This document shows positions 1 to 9,849 of a DNA stretch of 64,000 nucleotides, one piece after another. Position numbers and translations under genes: made by a program. Numbering within the stretch: the first letter of the stretch is position 1; every line of letters begins with the position of its first letter. The stretch is from Spinacia oleracea (taxonomy: Eukaryota > Streptophyta > Magnoliopsida > Caryophyllales > Amaranthaceae). Under the pieces are notes generated by a model. The model was not told where the DNA came from. It searched no databases and saw nothing but the letters and a program-made list of their open reading frames with translations. The stretch covers positions 9,587,747 to 9,651,746 of the forward strand of contig NC_079488.1 of the NCBI RefSeq assembly GCF_020520425.1, read 5' to 3'.

Positions 1-1188
1 GACTTGACCCTCCCTAAAGCGAACTAACTCACTTAAAGACCTTCTTTCACCACTAGACACAGTCATTATCGCCAACAAGTAGTAAAGGTAGTAAGCTAGC
101 AATAAAGAGGATTGTTCTACGGCATCACCCCATCGTTCCTTCGAACTCAGGGCACCCGTTCATGGTAATTCATATGCTTGCTAATCCCCTTTGGAAAAAA
201 AAATCAGACATTGTCAATAGGACTTGGCACTTAACCAAGGCTCACCCTACTCAATCATATGACACGGGCATCTAAAATCGAAATCTGAAAGCATCATTAA
301 TGAGAAGAAATAATAGCAACTGGGGGCTAAAAGTTGAAATGAAAGAACTAGGGAAAGAACTAAGTATACCTTGACCTTTTGTACAGACATACACCAAGTA
401 AATCTAAGTCAATTTGAAAGCGGTTTATATTGCTCCAATTCTGGAAATGATGGCCCTAAAAACGTAAAGCATGTGCCACACGGGCACAAGTAATATCTTG
501 ACGCCTGCACCCTGGCTTCCAACAAATCCTTAGACAGCATTCCAAAAATCGTAACAGTATTTTGATTCACTCATGTAATCCTGTACGAACCCTTCTATAA
601 GTCAACTTACTTAGGACACCTCGGATTGTACACAGTAGGACTCGGATTTTAAATAATTTTAAAATGATTTTCAAAGACTTCTTCGAACATAATAAAGTGT
701 CGTTGGTTTAAGCTAAGTATGCATTTATCTCGATGTTGCAAGTGAGTCAAAAAGATTTCTAAATATGATTATGGGTAAAGAAAGGCACCTAGCTTTTGGT
801 CAAGGCACACTTCAACATGTGACTACCTTGACCATGGCAATGTCGCACAATACGACATTTACAAGAGAAGTAGCAAATCACTACCCGAACATACCTCGCA
901 CTAAACGAGTCTGGTTCAAACTATTCATGATCCATGTCACCATGAATGCATAAAAACGTATGCCAAGCATTATAGCACCAAGCCAATCCCGTAGCTACAA
1001 TTGGGGGCTTGAGAAAAACACTCTAAAACTGCTCGAAATGACGATTTTATCGCAAATTCTCGACGCTAATGCTATACACACGTCATAGGGGCACAATCCT
1101 AAGCTTTAATCGTGTAAAACGAACCTTAGAATGGCTACAACCCCTCCCAAATTCTAAAGCACTACTTAAAATATATAAAGTCAATTGG
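1..1188 (+). mobile_element. Interior remnant of a LARD-like LTR element
   Basis: No protein is recognisable here. Two purine-tract motifs of the form TGGGGGCT (near 320 and 1000) match motifs found throughout the interior of the large LTR element at 23722-43987. The segment runs directly into a fragment of that element's LTR 3' end. I infer a truncated or rearranged relative of that family; the left end lies outside the window. Confidence 0.4.
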
Positions 1189-1338
1189 GTGAAAAACTGA
1201 ATGACGACTCCTATATTACTAGTCAATTGGGTGTAAACTCACAGGAAATCCAATTATACTTGATTTGACGAAAAGAAACGTCACACCCACGAGGGACGAG
1301 GTCACGCATTAGCCTCGTGCTTTTTCGACCCCCTCACA
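1189..1338 (+). repeat. Truncated LTR 3' end of the LARD family
   Basis: About 150 bp match the last part of the LTRs ending at 25205 and 43987 almost base for base, including the terminal CCCCCTCACA. Only the LTR tail is present. The upstream 1.3 kb of the LTR is missing, and interior-like sequence abuts it directly, so this is a deletion or recombination product and not a solo LTR. Confidence 0.85.
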
Positions 1339-2185
1339 GTAAAGACATCACAACTGTCAATAGGGGAAGAAACCAGCTTCACTAAACAAGCCTGGAGGGG
1401 CTGATCAGAAGTGGATTCTTCATTGAAAATCCAGTAAGCTGAGCGTAGAAGTAGGCCTTCTTAGTTTAGACGTAGTGAAGGCCTTGTAGTAGCTTACTCT
1501 GTCCCTGTGATTCATGCTAATAAGACTGATTATAGCAACATCCCTTCTACAACCACATCTGTTTCTATCTTTGGTGGTGGTGCATATGGTTTTGGGTACG
1601 ACTTCTTTTGCGTTTCATAAGCATTCGCGCTTGCAGAGGGAACGCCAAACCTAGGAGCAGAACTGATAACAGGAACAAATTCATCTGTTTGTTTTTTTTC
1701 AGGGTTTTGAGAAAATTGGGTTACGTTTTTGTTTTAGGAGTAAAGGGAATAATGGAGGGTATTTATAGGTAATGGCATATGTTGATGATCTGAATAATGG
1801 TTCAACGTATGTGGGTGTTACTAATTACAGTTCAGTGTTTAATGTGATTTTAAATTCAGAAAATTGACTTCAGACATGCAGGCAACTACTGCAGCCTGCA
1901 GGAGGAAGGAAAAGGTCAACAAAAGTACATATGAATAATGATATTATATTACAATAAACACTGAACCTTGACCGTCCTTTACTTGTAGTTGATGTAACTT
2001 GTTTTGTTATTAGCTTACTGGCTAAATGTGTTGTATACATAAGTTTCATGCTTCTATATTTATATGCAGGCGTTTCATGCCCCGATTGACTGGGTTTCTT
2101 GTCGCTCAACTTCTATGGTTTCGTTTATTAGTCTTTGAGTTTGCCTCCCTGTATTTTTGGTTAATATTCGTGTGGCTCTTTTAAA
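1339..2185. other. No gene recognised
   Basis: Unique-looking sequence follows the LTR tail. I see no long reading frame, RNA gene or repeat end. A short T-rich tract followed by CAG near 1690-1701 could be a fossil splice acceptor, but nothing coding follows. Confidence 0.4.
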
Positions 2186-2391
2186 TTAGTTTCATTTACT
2201 TTTCTAGTTATTTATCTACTTTTAAATTAGTTCCATTTACTTTTAAAACTGAAAAAAGTAAATAGAAATGATCCAAAGTAAACAAAATATGGCCAGGTTC
2301 TGAAAAACGTATTTCCATTTACTTTTAAATTAGTTCCATTTACTTTTCAGAGTTCATTATCTACTTTTTTCAAAGGTATGCTTGGCACAAA

Positions 2392-2655
2392 ATGTCAGAC
2401 CTATACAACCAAAGTAGATTGAAAAGAGAATTGTCAAAAGTAGATAATGGAACTAATTTGAAATCTTCACACTGCTCGCAAGAAGAGCAGGGTTTTGTGG
2501 TACAAGCAGCAGAGAACAAAGGGCCTGACCTAGCTCCGTGGTATCCTTCAGTCCTTGGTCTGTTGGAGTCACTGCTTACAGCACAGACAAAAGTTACCCT
2601 GCTACTCTCTTTCTCGGAAATGGTAAAAAGATTGCAGGAGTTGGGGCAAGTCTGA
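2392..2655 (+). pseudogene. Unrecognised coding-like fragment
   Basis: This is an 87-codon open frame. Its second half, including residues APWYPSVLGLLESLL and a leucine- and serine-rich tail, looks more protein-like in codon composition than the surrounding AT-rich DNA. The N-terminal part is built of the local AAAAGTAAAT-type repeat, so the nominal start is probably not genuine. A T-rich tract ending in CAG near 2737 could be the acceptor of a following exon. I do not recognise the family; a captured host exon is possible. Confidence 0.25.
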
Positions 2656-2923
2656 ATCCTTTATAAACATGTATTTACTGTCATTGAAGACATACATGTA
2701 AATTTTCTGTTTTATATGAGACATTTCTCAAATGCAGGGCCAACCTTTGGAAATGGGATACTGAAATATAAGTTGTTGCAGTCTGTGCAGGTGATCTTCA
2801 GGTTTGGCTAGCAGTTACTCCGAAAGTAAACTAAAACTCTGGAAAAGTAAATAGAATCTCTCTAAAAGTAAACTAAATAACAATGAAACATCAATAATAA
2901 TTTTCTCTTAAATGTTATGTGAA

Positions 2924-2988
2924 AACCTATTAGCTCAAATGGTAGAGCACTATGCATATGGGATGTAGATTCGATTCTTACATAGGTT
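2924..2988 (+). pseudogene. tRNA-like sequence (degenerate)
   Basis: A perfect 7-bp acceptor pairing (AACCTAT with ATAGGTT) encloses a D-arm (GCTC, GAGC) and a T-arm with TTCGATT in the loop. The anticodon and variable region is about 7 nt too short, so no functional tRNA is expected. A more complete homologue lies in inverse orientation at 3470-3539. Confidence 0.6.
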
Positions 2989-3469
2989 GTCAAAGTGAAT
3001 AAAAAAAATTCCTCAAAAGTAATACTCCTAAGTAAATAAAATCAACCCAAAAGTAAATCAAAATAAATAAAAAGTAAATAAAAATAAATAAAAGGTAACT
3101 CAAACTAAATAAAAAGTAGATAAATAACTTTAAAAAGTGAATCATAATAAATCAAAAGTAAATCAAAATATTTTTGAAGTACATGTGCAATTAGTATACA
3201 TTAAACTTAAAAAATAAAAGAGTTACAAAACTTATTCAAAAGGAAAACATGGAATACAAAAGTAAAGAAAATGATATACGAAGTATAAGTAAATGGAATT
3301 GCTTCAAAAGTAGATTGAATTGTTCTAAAAGTAAATTGAAATTGTTTTCCACTTTCATTTTCACCGATTTGATTCAAGGGTAAAGAATGTTTATCTCTTT
3401 TCTAGGTTCGGCATAATTTTCCTTTTGTTCAATTCGGAAGTAAATAAAAAATCCAACACTTACATAGAT

Positions 3470-3539
3470 AACCTACGTGGGATTCGAACCCACATTTTTG
3501 CGCATTTGCACAATGCTCTATCCATTGAGCTAGTAGGCT
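3470..3539 (-). pseudogene. tRNA-like sequence (near-complete)
   Basis: On the minus strand a 7-bp acceptor (AGCCTAC with GTAGGTT, one G-T pair), a D-arm GCTC/GAGC and a perfect T-arm (GTGGG TTCGAAT CCCAC) are visible. The anticodon loop is one base short, so I call it a fossil or tRNA-like element, not an active gene. It faces the related copy at 2924-2988. Confidence 0.6.
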
Positions 3540-4144
3540 AGTGTTTTTAAATAGAATAAATGAAAGTAAATAAAATACCAAAAGAAGTAAATCAAAATAG
3601 TTAAAAAGTAGAGGCTTCGATTGTAAAAGTGTGAACAGGCACCAGATTTCGTCGACAAGAAGTTGATGCAAATCTGCAAAACCGAGTTAGAAGTTGGTGT
3701 GAATCAATTTTCTGTTGGAGCTCATCAAGCTGATGAGCTCAGCGTAGGAGAGAATGTAGTACCAGCTGACTTTCATAGGAGTTTCAACTGTTCCTCTGTT
3801 TTACATGTCTACTTCCAAGGCAGATGAATGAGTTGGGTGAGAATCTGTTCTGATTCACGAGTGACAACTGCATTTGCTAATGTGCACATCCCACTCTGGT
3901 CCTGGATGGCAGAGTTCTTTACAAGCACCAGCAAATTTGATGGCGTATAGTGCATGCTCATCCAAGGGTTTCATTTTACTAGACATCCACAGAACTAATA
4001 CCCACAAGTTATCCAGAATAAACTGTAGCACATCTATTTAACCTGATAATAAGTCTTAACTAAATTACGATAACTCGGAACAAACATTCAGCTAGCAAAT
4101 GCATCAGCATTCCATACATATTACAGTAGTTTGAAGTTGAAGAA

Positions 4145-4714
4145 TTGAGTGTAGGAAACTTTACTCATATCAAGTTTCAGGGGGTTCCAGTCTTCCAATT
4201 TCAGGACAAAGAAAATTATGAATTGAACCATGCTGAAGGTGGCCACAATATGTCAGAATATCCAGGAAAAGCTGATATAGGTCCAGCATTCCCATCCTCA
4301 AAGTGGAATACGGTAACTCCCCAATTCCTTGCTAGCTCCACTGAATGATGATCCAATTTTAAGAGTAGCACCATGATCAAATGCAGGCAATACGTCAAGC
4401 TAAGGAGAAGAAAACTCTCCCTGCAGTTTAACCATAATAGGCTTGAGAAAACACCGCTCAAGAAAATCTATGAAGCTCTCATTTTCGGAGCAGGGAAAAG
4501 GAGACTATTCTCAAAATTAATGTTTCTCCTATTCCATAGGTGCCACAAGGCAACTAAACTCTATTTTCAGGGGAAAATCATGGCTCGAAGTAAAAGAAAA
4601 TCAATCATCCCAATACAAACACACAAAGGAGGAAGAATTAAAAAATTTGGGCTACTCATGGAAGGTGAAAATATAGATATAGCAGTACATAATTTGTCGT
4701 TCATTTATTTTTGA
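4145..4714 (+). pseudogene. Unrecognised, frame-broken coding-like stretch
   Basis: Two adjacent open frames (67 and 113 codons) lie within DNA less AT-rich than its surroundings. The segment is flanked on both sides by the AAAAGTAAA motif region. No family is recognised. It may be a decayed captured host fragment or chance open frames. Confidence 0.2.
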
Positions 4715-4790
4715 AGTAGATAAAAAAATCTCAGAAAAGTAAACAATACAATCTATGAAAGTAAACAATCATAAAATAGGAGAACGTACA

Positions 4791-5384
4791 AATAACAAGC
4801 CAAACTCTATTCTTCTCATCTCAACCTTGTAAAACTGAAGTAACAACATAAACTACTTCATATTACTTGATCATTCAAATTTTTTACCAAAAAACTTTTG
4901 TAAATAAAAAACAAAGTATGTAAAAAAAACAAGAAAAAATTGATTAAACCCCTAAAAACTAGAATGCTACAAAATCAGCATTTGAAAACCCCAAATTTAG
5001 ATTTTATAATCACAACGTAACAAATTCGGAAATTTAAAAGTATAAATTAATTCCAGTACAAATACTTGTTCAATTAAACATTAATTCAACCAAAACAAAA
5101 CTGAAACCCAAAAAAATCGACAAAATTTCGATACAAATCAGAACATAAATCTAAAAAATCGGACAAATTAATACCTGAATTTCAATTAATACCTGCGCAA
5201 CTTGAGAGAGATGAACTTGCAAGAAGGTTAAGCAATTGCAAGAACAACGAAAATTGAAGACATTGAAGAAGATGAAGTCGGTCGAGAGGATTTGCAGGAA
5301 GAGAGAGAAAACGAGAAGAAGAGATAGAAAGAAAGAAAACTGGAAATCGAGAAAGGGGGATGTCATTCAAATCGATGAAATTAC
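4791..5384. other. AT-rich, no gene recognised
   Basis: This stretch holds poly-A-rich and low-complexity sequence. The small reading frames on either strand near 5150-5450 are lysine/arginine-rich or phenylalanine/leucine-rich, as expected from a purine-rich tract, and I do not regard them as genes. Confidence 0.4.
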
Positions 5385-5505
5385 CAATCTACCCTTATTT
5401 TTTGATTTGGTCGGGCGAGATAATGGTCGTTGGATTGAATTGATCAAGGGCTGAGATTAGTTCTCAGTTCTCATCTTAAGGGGTGGTTCTCACCAGATCC
5501 CGATT
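5385..5505 (-). repeat. Right terminal repeat of a GTGAGAA-type element
   Basis: Read on the minus strand, this begins with GGATCTGGTGAGAACC and continues through ATCTCAGCC to CAATCCAACGACC. It is homologous to the plus-strand sequence at 8596-8680 and more distantly to the ends of the two elements between them. The matching left end was not found in the window. Confidence 0.5.
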
Positions 5506-5524
5506 CTATTTTACAATATTTCTT

Positions 5525-5526
<2 letters not shown>

Positions 5527-5564
<38 letters not shown>

Positions 5565-5581
5565 TATATGTATATATATAT

Positions 5582-5640
<59 letters not shown>
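5527..5640. repeat. TA microsatellite, left boundary
   Basis: An uneven (TA)n array with a few ACAC interruptions directly abuts the left end of the inverted-repeat element starting at 5641. Confidence 0.9.
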
Positions 5641-5642
<2 letters not shown>

Positions 5643-6880
5643 GAGAAGAATGAGAAGAAATTATGGTCACTCGATCTACTATACCTGACGGAGCAAAATT
5701 ATTTGCGTTGTTTGTTAAAAAGTCTACTGTGCGAGTAAATTTGGAACATTTTTATAAACTTCCACGTGTATTTCTATAACCCTCATTGTGTTATGAATGG
5801 TTTGATCTCTCTTTGCCTTTTCTCTCCCCCTGTTAAAAGCTTTCATATTTATTTTTCTGTCCCCTCTCCTCTCCTCCTCCTAACCAGCCACCGGACCACC
5901 GCAACCACCACCATAATTCGCCAAAATCAAAACTTCCGTTTTTGTTCATTTAGAGTGAAAGATGGAAGAGAAAAATTATCCATGGAAAGTGAAAGATGGA
6001 GGAGAGAAATTATCCATGGAAAGTGAAAGCTGGAGGAGAGAGAAAGATCGAGGTGGATCGTGAATCACAATTATATGATAATTTGCGCATTTGATAAATT
6101 TGTTTTCTCATTTGATAATTGATTTGCGCATTTGATGAATTTTTTTGCTCATTTGATAATTGATTTGCTCATTTGAATAAAATGAGCAAATTCTTTTGCT
6201 CATTTGAACAAAATGAGCAAATTGTTTTGCTCATTACACAAAATAATCTAATTTTCAAAATCTCTCTTTACTTTCTCTGCTCTCATTCGTCCCAGACCAC
6301 ATATTAAGGAAATTATATAAATTTTGCAGCTCCAACAACAACAAAACTCCCAATTTGATGTGGACAATTCCCACCAACGAATTAAGAATGACTTTTACTT
6401 TTCTGTCTCCTCCTATACCCTATCTTGATTCCCCCGTCCCCAATTTCATAATTTCATCTATCATGTAATCTTATTTAATCAACATAATCGCATGGAAAAA
6501 AAATTAGCAGCTGACTTTAGTCTATCATTTCCATGGAAATAAGAAGAAGAAAGCAGAGAAGGTGATAGAACATGAGGTCATGAATTTTTTTTATTTTTTT
6601 TGGGTTGGTTTTTATGCTACTGTTTTCAACTTTTTTACTCCTTTTTTCGATGCAGTGTTGGAGGAGGTTGGTTTGCTTTGTGTATGTAGGAAGTGACAGT
6701 TGAAGGAGAGAGAAAGCCAAGAGTGGGGTTGACCCGTTGAATGTAGTGGCTTTTGTTTTATTTTGAATAATTGTCACTCGTACACACGAGATTGTAGTCG
6801 TTAGATCAATTCAATTGCACGATTAAGATCGCTTCTCATTTTTCTCATTATAAGGATTTTCTCATTGGAGGGGGACCCGT
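5641..6880. mobile_element. Inverted-repeat element bounded by TA microsatellites, copy 1
   Basis: The left end reads ATGAGAAGAATGAGAAG. The right end carries the inverted match CTTCTCATTTTTCTCAT about 30 bp before a terminal GGAGGGGGACCCGT block. TA-rich arrays lie outside both ends. The interior holds repeated palindromic TTTGCTCATTTG/CAAATGAGCAAA motifs (about 6070-6240) and no transposase. The layout resembles MITEs reported to sit in TA microsatellites, such as rice Micron; family membership is not shown. Confidence 0.55.
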
Positions 6881-6900
6881 AAATATATATATATATTTAC

Positions 6901-8552
6901 ACTCAAATGAGGAGGGAGCTTAAAATGAGAAGAATGAGAAGGAATCTGAACCATCTAAATCAACGGCCAAGATTAATCCGAGATTTCTTTATTTCTTTTC
7001 TGGTTTTCGATCAATTCCTCTCTAACTCCCAACTTACAGTAAACTCAATGGTTCTCTCTCCTCTTAATTATTCAACCATGAAATACTCTCAACCTCTTCG
7101 TTTTTCTCTCTCCTCCGCTCGGCCCAGCCAACCACCACATCACCACCACCACCGTCAATTCGTCTAACTTACAAACTTCCATTGAGCTCCTAGCCACTTT
7201 CTCTCTCCTCCTAACACAATAAACATTGGAAGTTGGAAGCAAACAACCAGCAACCGTGCCACCATTACCGCACAACCAGTCACCATGGGTGTTCTTCTCT
7301 CTCCTCTCCACGGCCTAACCCGGCACCGCACCACCATCACTATCTACGCCCAATTTCAACCAAGTTTTTTCTCTCTCCTCTGATCTGGTTGTGCGCCACC
7401 ATTGGTGGTCTTCCATCGTGATATTGTTGCCCTTCAATGTAGTTTCTTCCCCTGAGGTTATATATTGTGCGTTGTTGCTTTGTTGATGTTGCCTATGTCT
7501 ACTCTATTGAGCTTAATTTATCTCTCTAATTTTGATTTAAATTCCAAATCATATTATAAGCTCAAAATCATTTAAATTTATATTTTTCCACTTTAAATTG
7601 GGTTTAAAAAAAGCTTTTTCATTCATATTAGATAAAGGATTTATCAATGGGTTATATACTGTCATATACTCATATAGTTAATTTTAATTGAGTGATACAG
7701 TCATTCCTACTTATGTTGTTATTGAAGGAAGAAGAGGAGTAGAGGCGATTTAAGTTGCTCATTTAGCGCATATGAGCATAACAAATTTGCTCATTTGTGT
7801 AAATGAGTAAAAAAATTTACTCATTTGTGTAAATGAGTAAAAAAAATTACTCATTTTGTGTAAATGAGCAAATTGGTTTTGCTCATCTGTATAAATTGTA
7901 GAAACAACTATGGAAAGTTGTAGAAAGCATCAGAGCAATATATTCAGGTATCGTTGGGTTATCTTCCCAAGACTTGAGGTAAACATGGGAAAGACATTGT
8001 TATTGTTGGGAGAGAGAAACCAATGATGTCTTGGCCTAGTGGTTAAGACTGATGGCCTGTGTACGATAGGTCTCAGGTTCGAATTCCTCCGCCCCATTTG
8101 TAATTTATATTGCCCTTGTGGCTCATTCGCACCAAAAAAAAAAGAAAAAAAATTGTTGGGAGAGAGAAAGATCAGGGGAAGAAAATCAAGGAACTTTTAT
8201 TTCTTATTTATTTCATTTTTTCACTTGGTTTATTTTGTAATTCGCCCACCCTACTTATGAGTTTGTCTCAACAAAATTCATTGTTAATGCTAGAGACATT
8301 AATCGGCATTGTGCAACTTATGAATGTAATCATTCTTGGTAATGCTCTGTTTTGTGTTTACCTGCTCTTTTGCGCCAGTCAGGTCTAGTGATGTGGCTTT
8401 ATTTTAATTTGTCAACTTTCCGCTAGTTTTATTTTAATTTGTTAATAATCTACTGCTGTAGCACGCGAAAGATTAGTCGTTGGATCAGTTTAATTGCACG
8501 GTTGAGATTCCTTCTCATTCTTCTCATTTTAAAGATCATCTCATTGGAGGGG

Positions 8553-8555
<3 letters not shown>
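6901..8555. mobile_element. Inverted-repeat element bounded by TA microsatellites, copy 2
   Basis: The ends share a long imperfect inverted repeat with the core TTAAAATGAGAAGAATGAGA, lying about 20-30 bp inside each boundary. The right end finishes with GGAGGGGGAC and runs into (TA)n. Internal palindromic GCTCATTTG/CAAATGAGC arrays at about 7760-7890 match copy 1. Short frames rich in proline and histidine (around 7040-7420) look like low-complexity translation. A SINE was inserted later at 8020. Confidence 0.6.
8020..8151 (+). mobile_element. tRNA-derived SINE
   Basis: The 5' part is tRNA-like, with a polymerase III A box near 8031-8049 (TGGCCTAGTGG) and a B box at 8076-8087 (GGTTCGAATTCC). 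A short unrelated body and an A-rich tail follow. A perfect 18-bp target duplication, ATTGTTGGGAGAGAGAAA, flanks it at 8002-8019 and 8152-8169. The length (132 bp), internal promoter and duplication together make this a confident SINE. The perfect duplication suggests a fairly recent insertion. Confidence 0.92.

Positions 8556-8587
<32 letters not shown>
8556..8587. repeat. TA microsatellite, right boundary
   Basis: An uninterrupted (TA)n array follows the terminal GGGGGAC of the element ending at 8555. Confidence 0.95.
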
Positions 8588-8590
<3 letters not shown>

Positions 8591-8595
8591 CTATA

Positions 8596-8680
8596 GGGCA
8601 AGGATCCGGTGAGAAGTACACTTATCGTGAGAAGGTGAGAAATAATCTCAACCGTAGAAACGAGTTAATCCAACGATGCA
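8596..8680 (+). repeat. Left terminal repeat of a GTGAGAA-type element
   Basis: The sequence runs from GGATCCGGTGAGAAG through AATCTCAACCGT to AATCCAACGA. It matches the inverted end at 5385-5505. No matching right end was located downstream. Confidence 0.5.
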
Positions 8681-8699
8681 TAATTTTGTAGGATCCCGC

Positions 8700-9190
8700 G
8701 ATTACATTTGGTATCAGAGCTGGAAAAGTGATTACATTGAAGACCGAAGACCCAACACCTGAAAGGTTACAAGATTTGAAGAAAATATGGAAGAGAAAAG
8801 AGGTAAGTTTTAAATTTAAAATTTCTTAAAGAAGATAACAAAGATGGAGAAATTAAACTAGAAGAAATAAATTTATGGAGGAAAATGGAGAAAATAAAAT
8901 ATCTAGAATTATCCTAAGAAAAATCTAGATAGATGAGGAGAGTAGAAGAATCTAGAAACCTGAATACAACCACTATAAATATGTTGTACTTGCATAAGTT
9001 TAGATGTGAGCCAATCATGAGAGCTCCACAAAATATGAGGGGTAAAACAAGGGTTCTACCAAAGAGATAAGTGAGAGACATGAGCTCTCGCCAATATTGT
9101 TGTACATTTCTTATCAATATAATCAATGATAAAAATACAAATTTGTTATTTTATTCGGATCCATCAAAACTTCCGCGCGCGTCCTCAAAT
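8700..9190 (+). mobile_element. Copia-type PBS and LTR-like remnant
   Basis: TGGTATCAGAGC at 8709-8720 is the primer-binding site typical of plant Copia elements (initiator tRNA-Met). It lies between two direct copies of GATTACATT (8700-8708, 8730-8738). Downstream, a TATAAATA motif near 8974 and a T-rich stretch ending near 9160 resemble an LTR. No gag-pol reading frame is present, so this is a TRIM-like or truncated element at best. Confidence 0.35.
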
Positions 9191-9700
9191 TTCTATCATC
9201 TCGCTCCAATGTACATGAAATGGGGGTATGATTGAACTGTTGTCATATCTACTTGAAGATAATTATTGAATGCTCTTTATTTTAGTAAGTAGTGTGGATG
9301 TTATTTAGTGAAATTAAGCAGACCAAATAGGCTTTGTTTTTACCAAACAGACTTGATTCAGAGAGGGCTCTCGGGTCTGGTCTTGAATTTATCTTACAAA
9401 TTTTGCACAATTAATGTACTTAAATGACTTAAAAAGCTTACTCTTTTTGCACAATTAATGTATTTTACACAACAGTAACTGTTGATACCATCTTTCAGGT
9501 AACTCAGTCTGGAGCCAAAGCTGATGATGCAGATGAAATCGGATAACACCTCACCGGTACACTTAGACTTTGATTACTGGTGATTGGTGAATACAAAGAA
9601 CACAGCAGCTGGTGAATGTAAAGATTGCACTTAGAATGGTTAATAGATTTGTTTTTTTAGGTTAAAAATATATACTTCATGGATTTCTGTTAGCCATATT
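9191..9700. other. No gene recognised; possible fossil terminal exon
   Basis: A pyrimidine tract ending in TTTCAG at about 9493-9498 is followed by a short open frame, VTQSGAKADDADEIG, and a TAA stop near 9546. This could be the last exon of a host gene, but nothing upstream supports it. Confidence 0.25.
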
Positions 9701-9702
9701 CG

Positions 9703-9839
9703 TGCAGGTGCTAGTTTTAATGTTACACACATAATATTGGATATGTAAATGTAGTAATGCAGGTGCTAGTTTTAATGTTACACACAGAATAGAAGTATTG
9801 GATATATAAATGTAGTCAACGTTAAACACAGAATAGCCA
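9703..9839 (+). repeat. Short tandem duplication at the insertion site
   Basis: A unit of about 60 bp containing CAGGTGCTAGTTTTAATG and TTGGATAT-TAAATGTAGT occurs twice here. A diverged, rearranged copy continues after the fold-back element (11520-11590), so the element landed inside a small tandem array. Confidence 0.7.
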
Positions 9840-9849
9840 ATTGCTAACT

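Larger units (their letters stand above)
2186..4790. repeat. AT-rich element with dispersed AAAAGTAAAT motifs
   Basis: The motif occurs in its TTTACTTTT orientation at about 2190-2365 and in the AAAAGTAAAT orientation dozens of times from about 2820 to 3640, with a few more near 4730-4765. The orientation switch brackets a coding-like stretch and two tRNA-like sequences. Terminal repeats and a target duplication were not found, so the element class is unknown. Confidence 0.45.

Noticed and set aside
3470..3539. Functional tRNA gene on the minus strand
   Set aside because: T-arm and acceptor are good, but the anticodon loop has six bases and a related degenerate copy sits nearby in a repeat, so a tRNA fossil is more likely.
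5527..5640. CRISPR-like or regulatory array
   Set aside because: Plain TA microsatellite.
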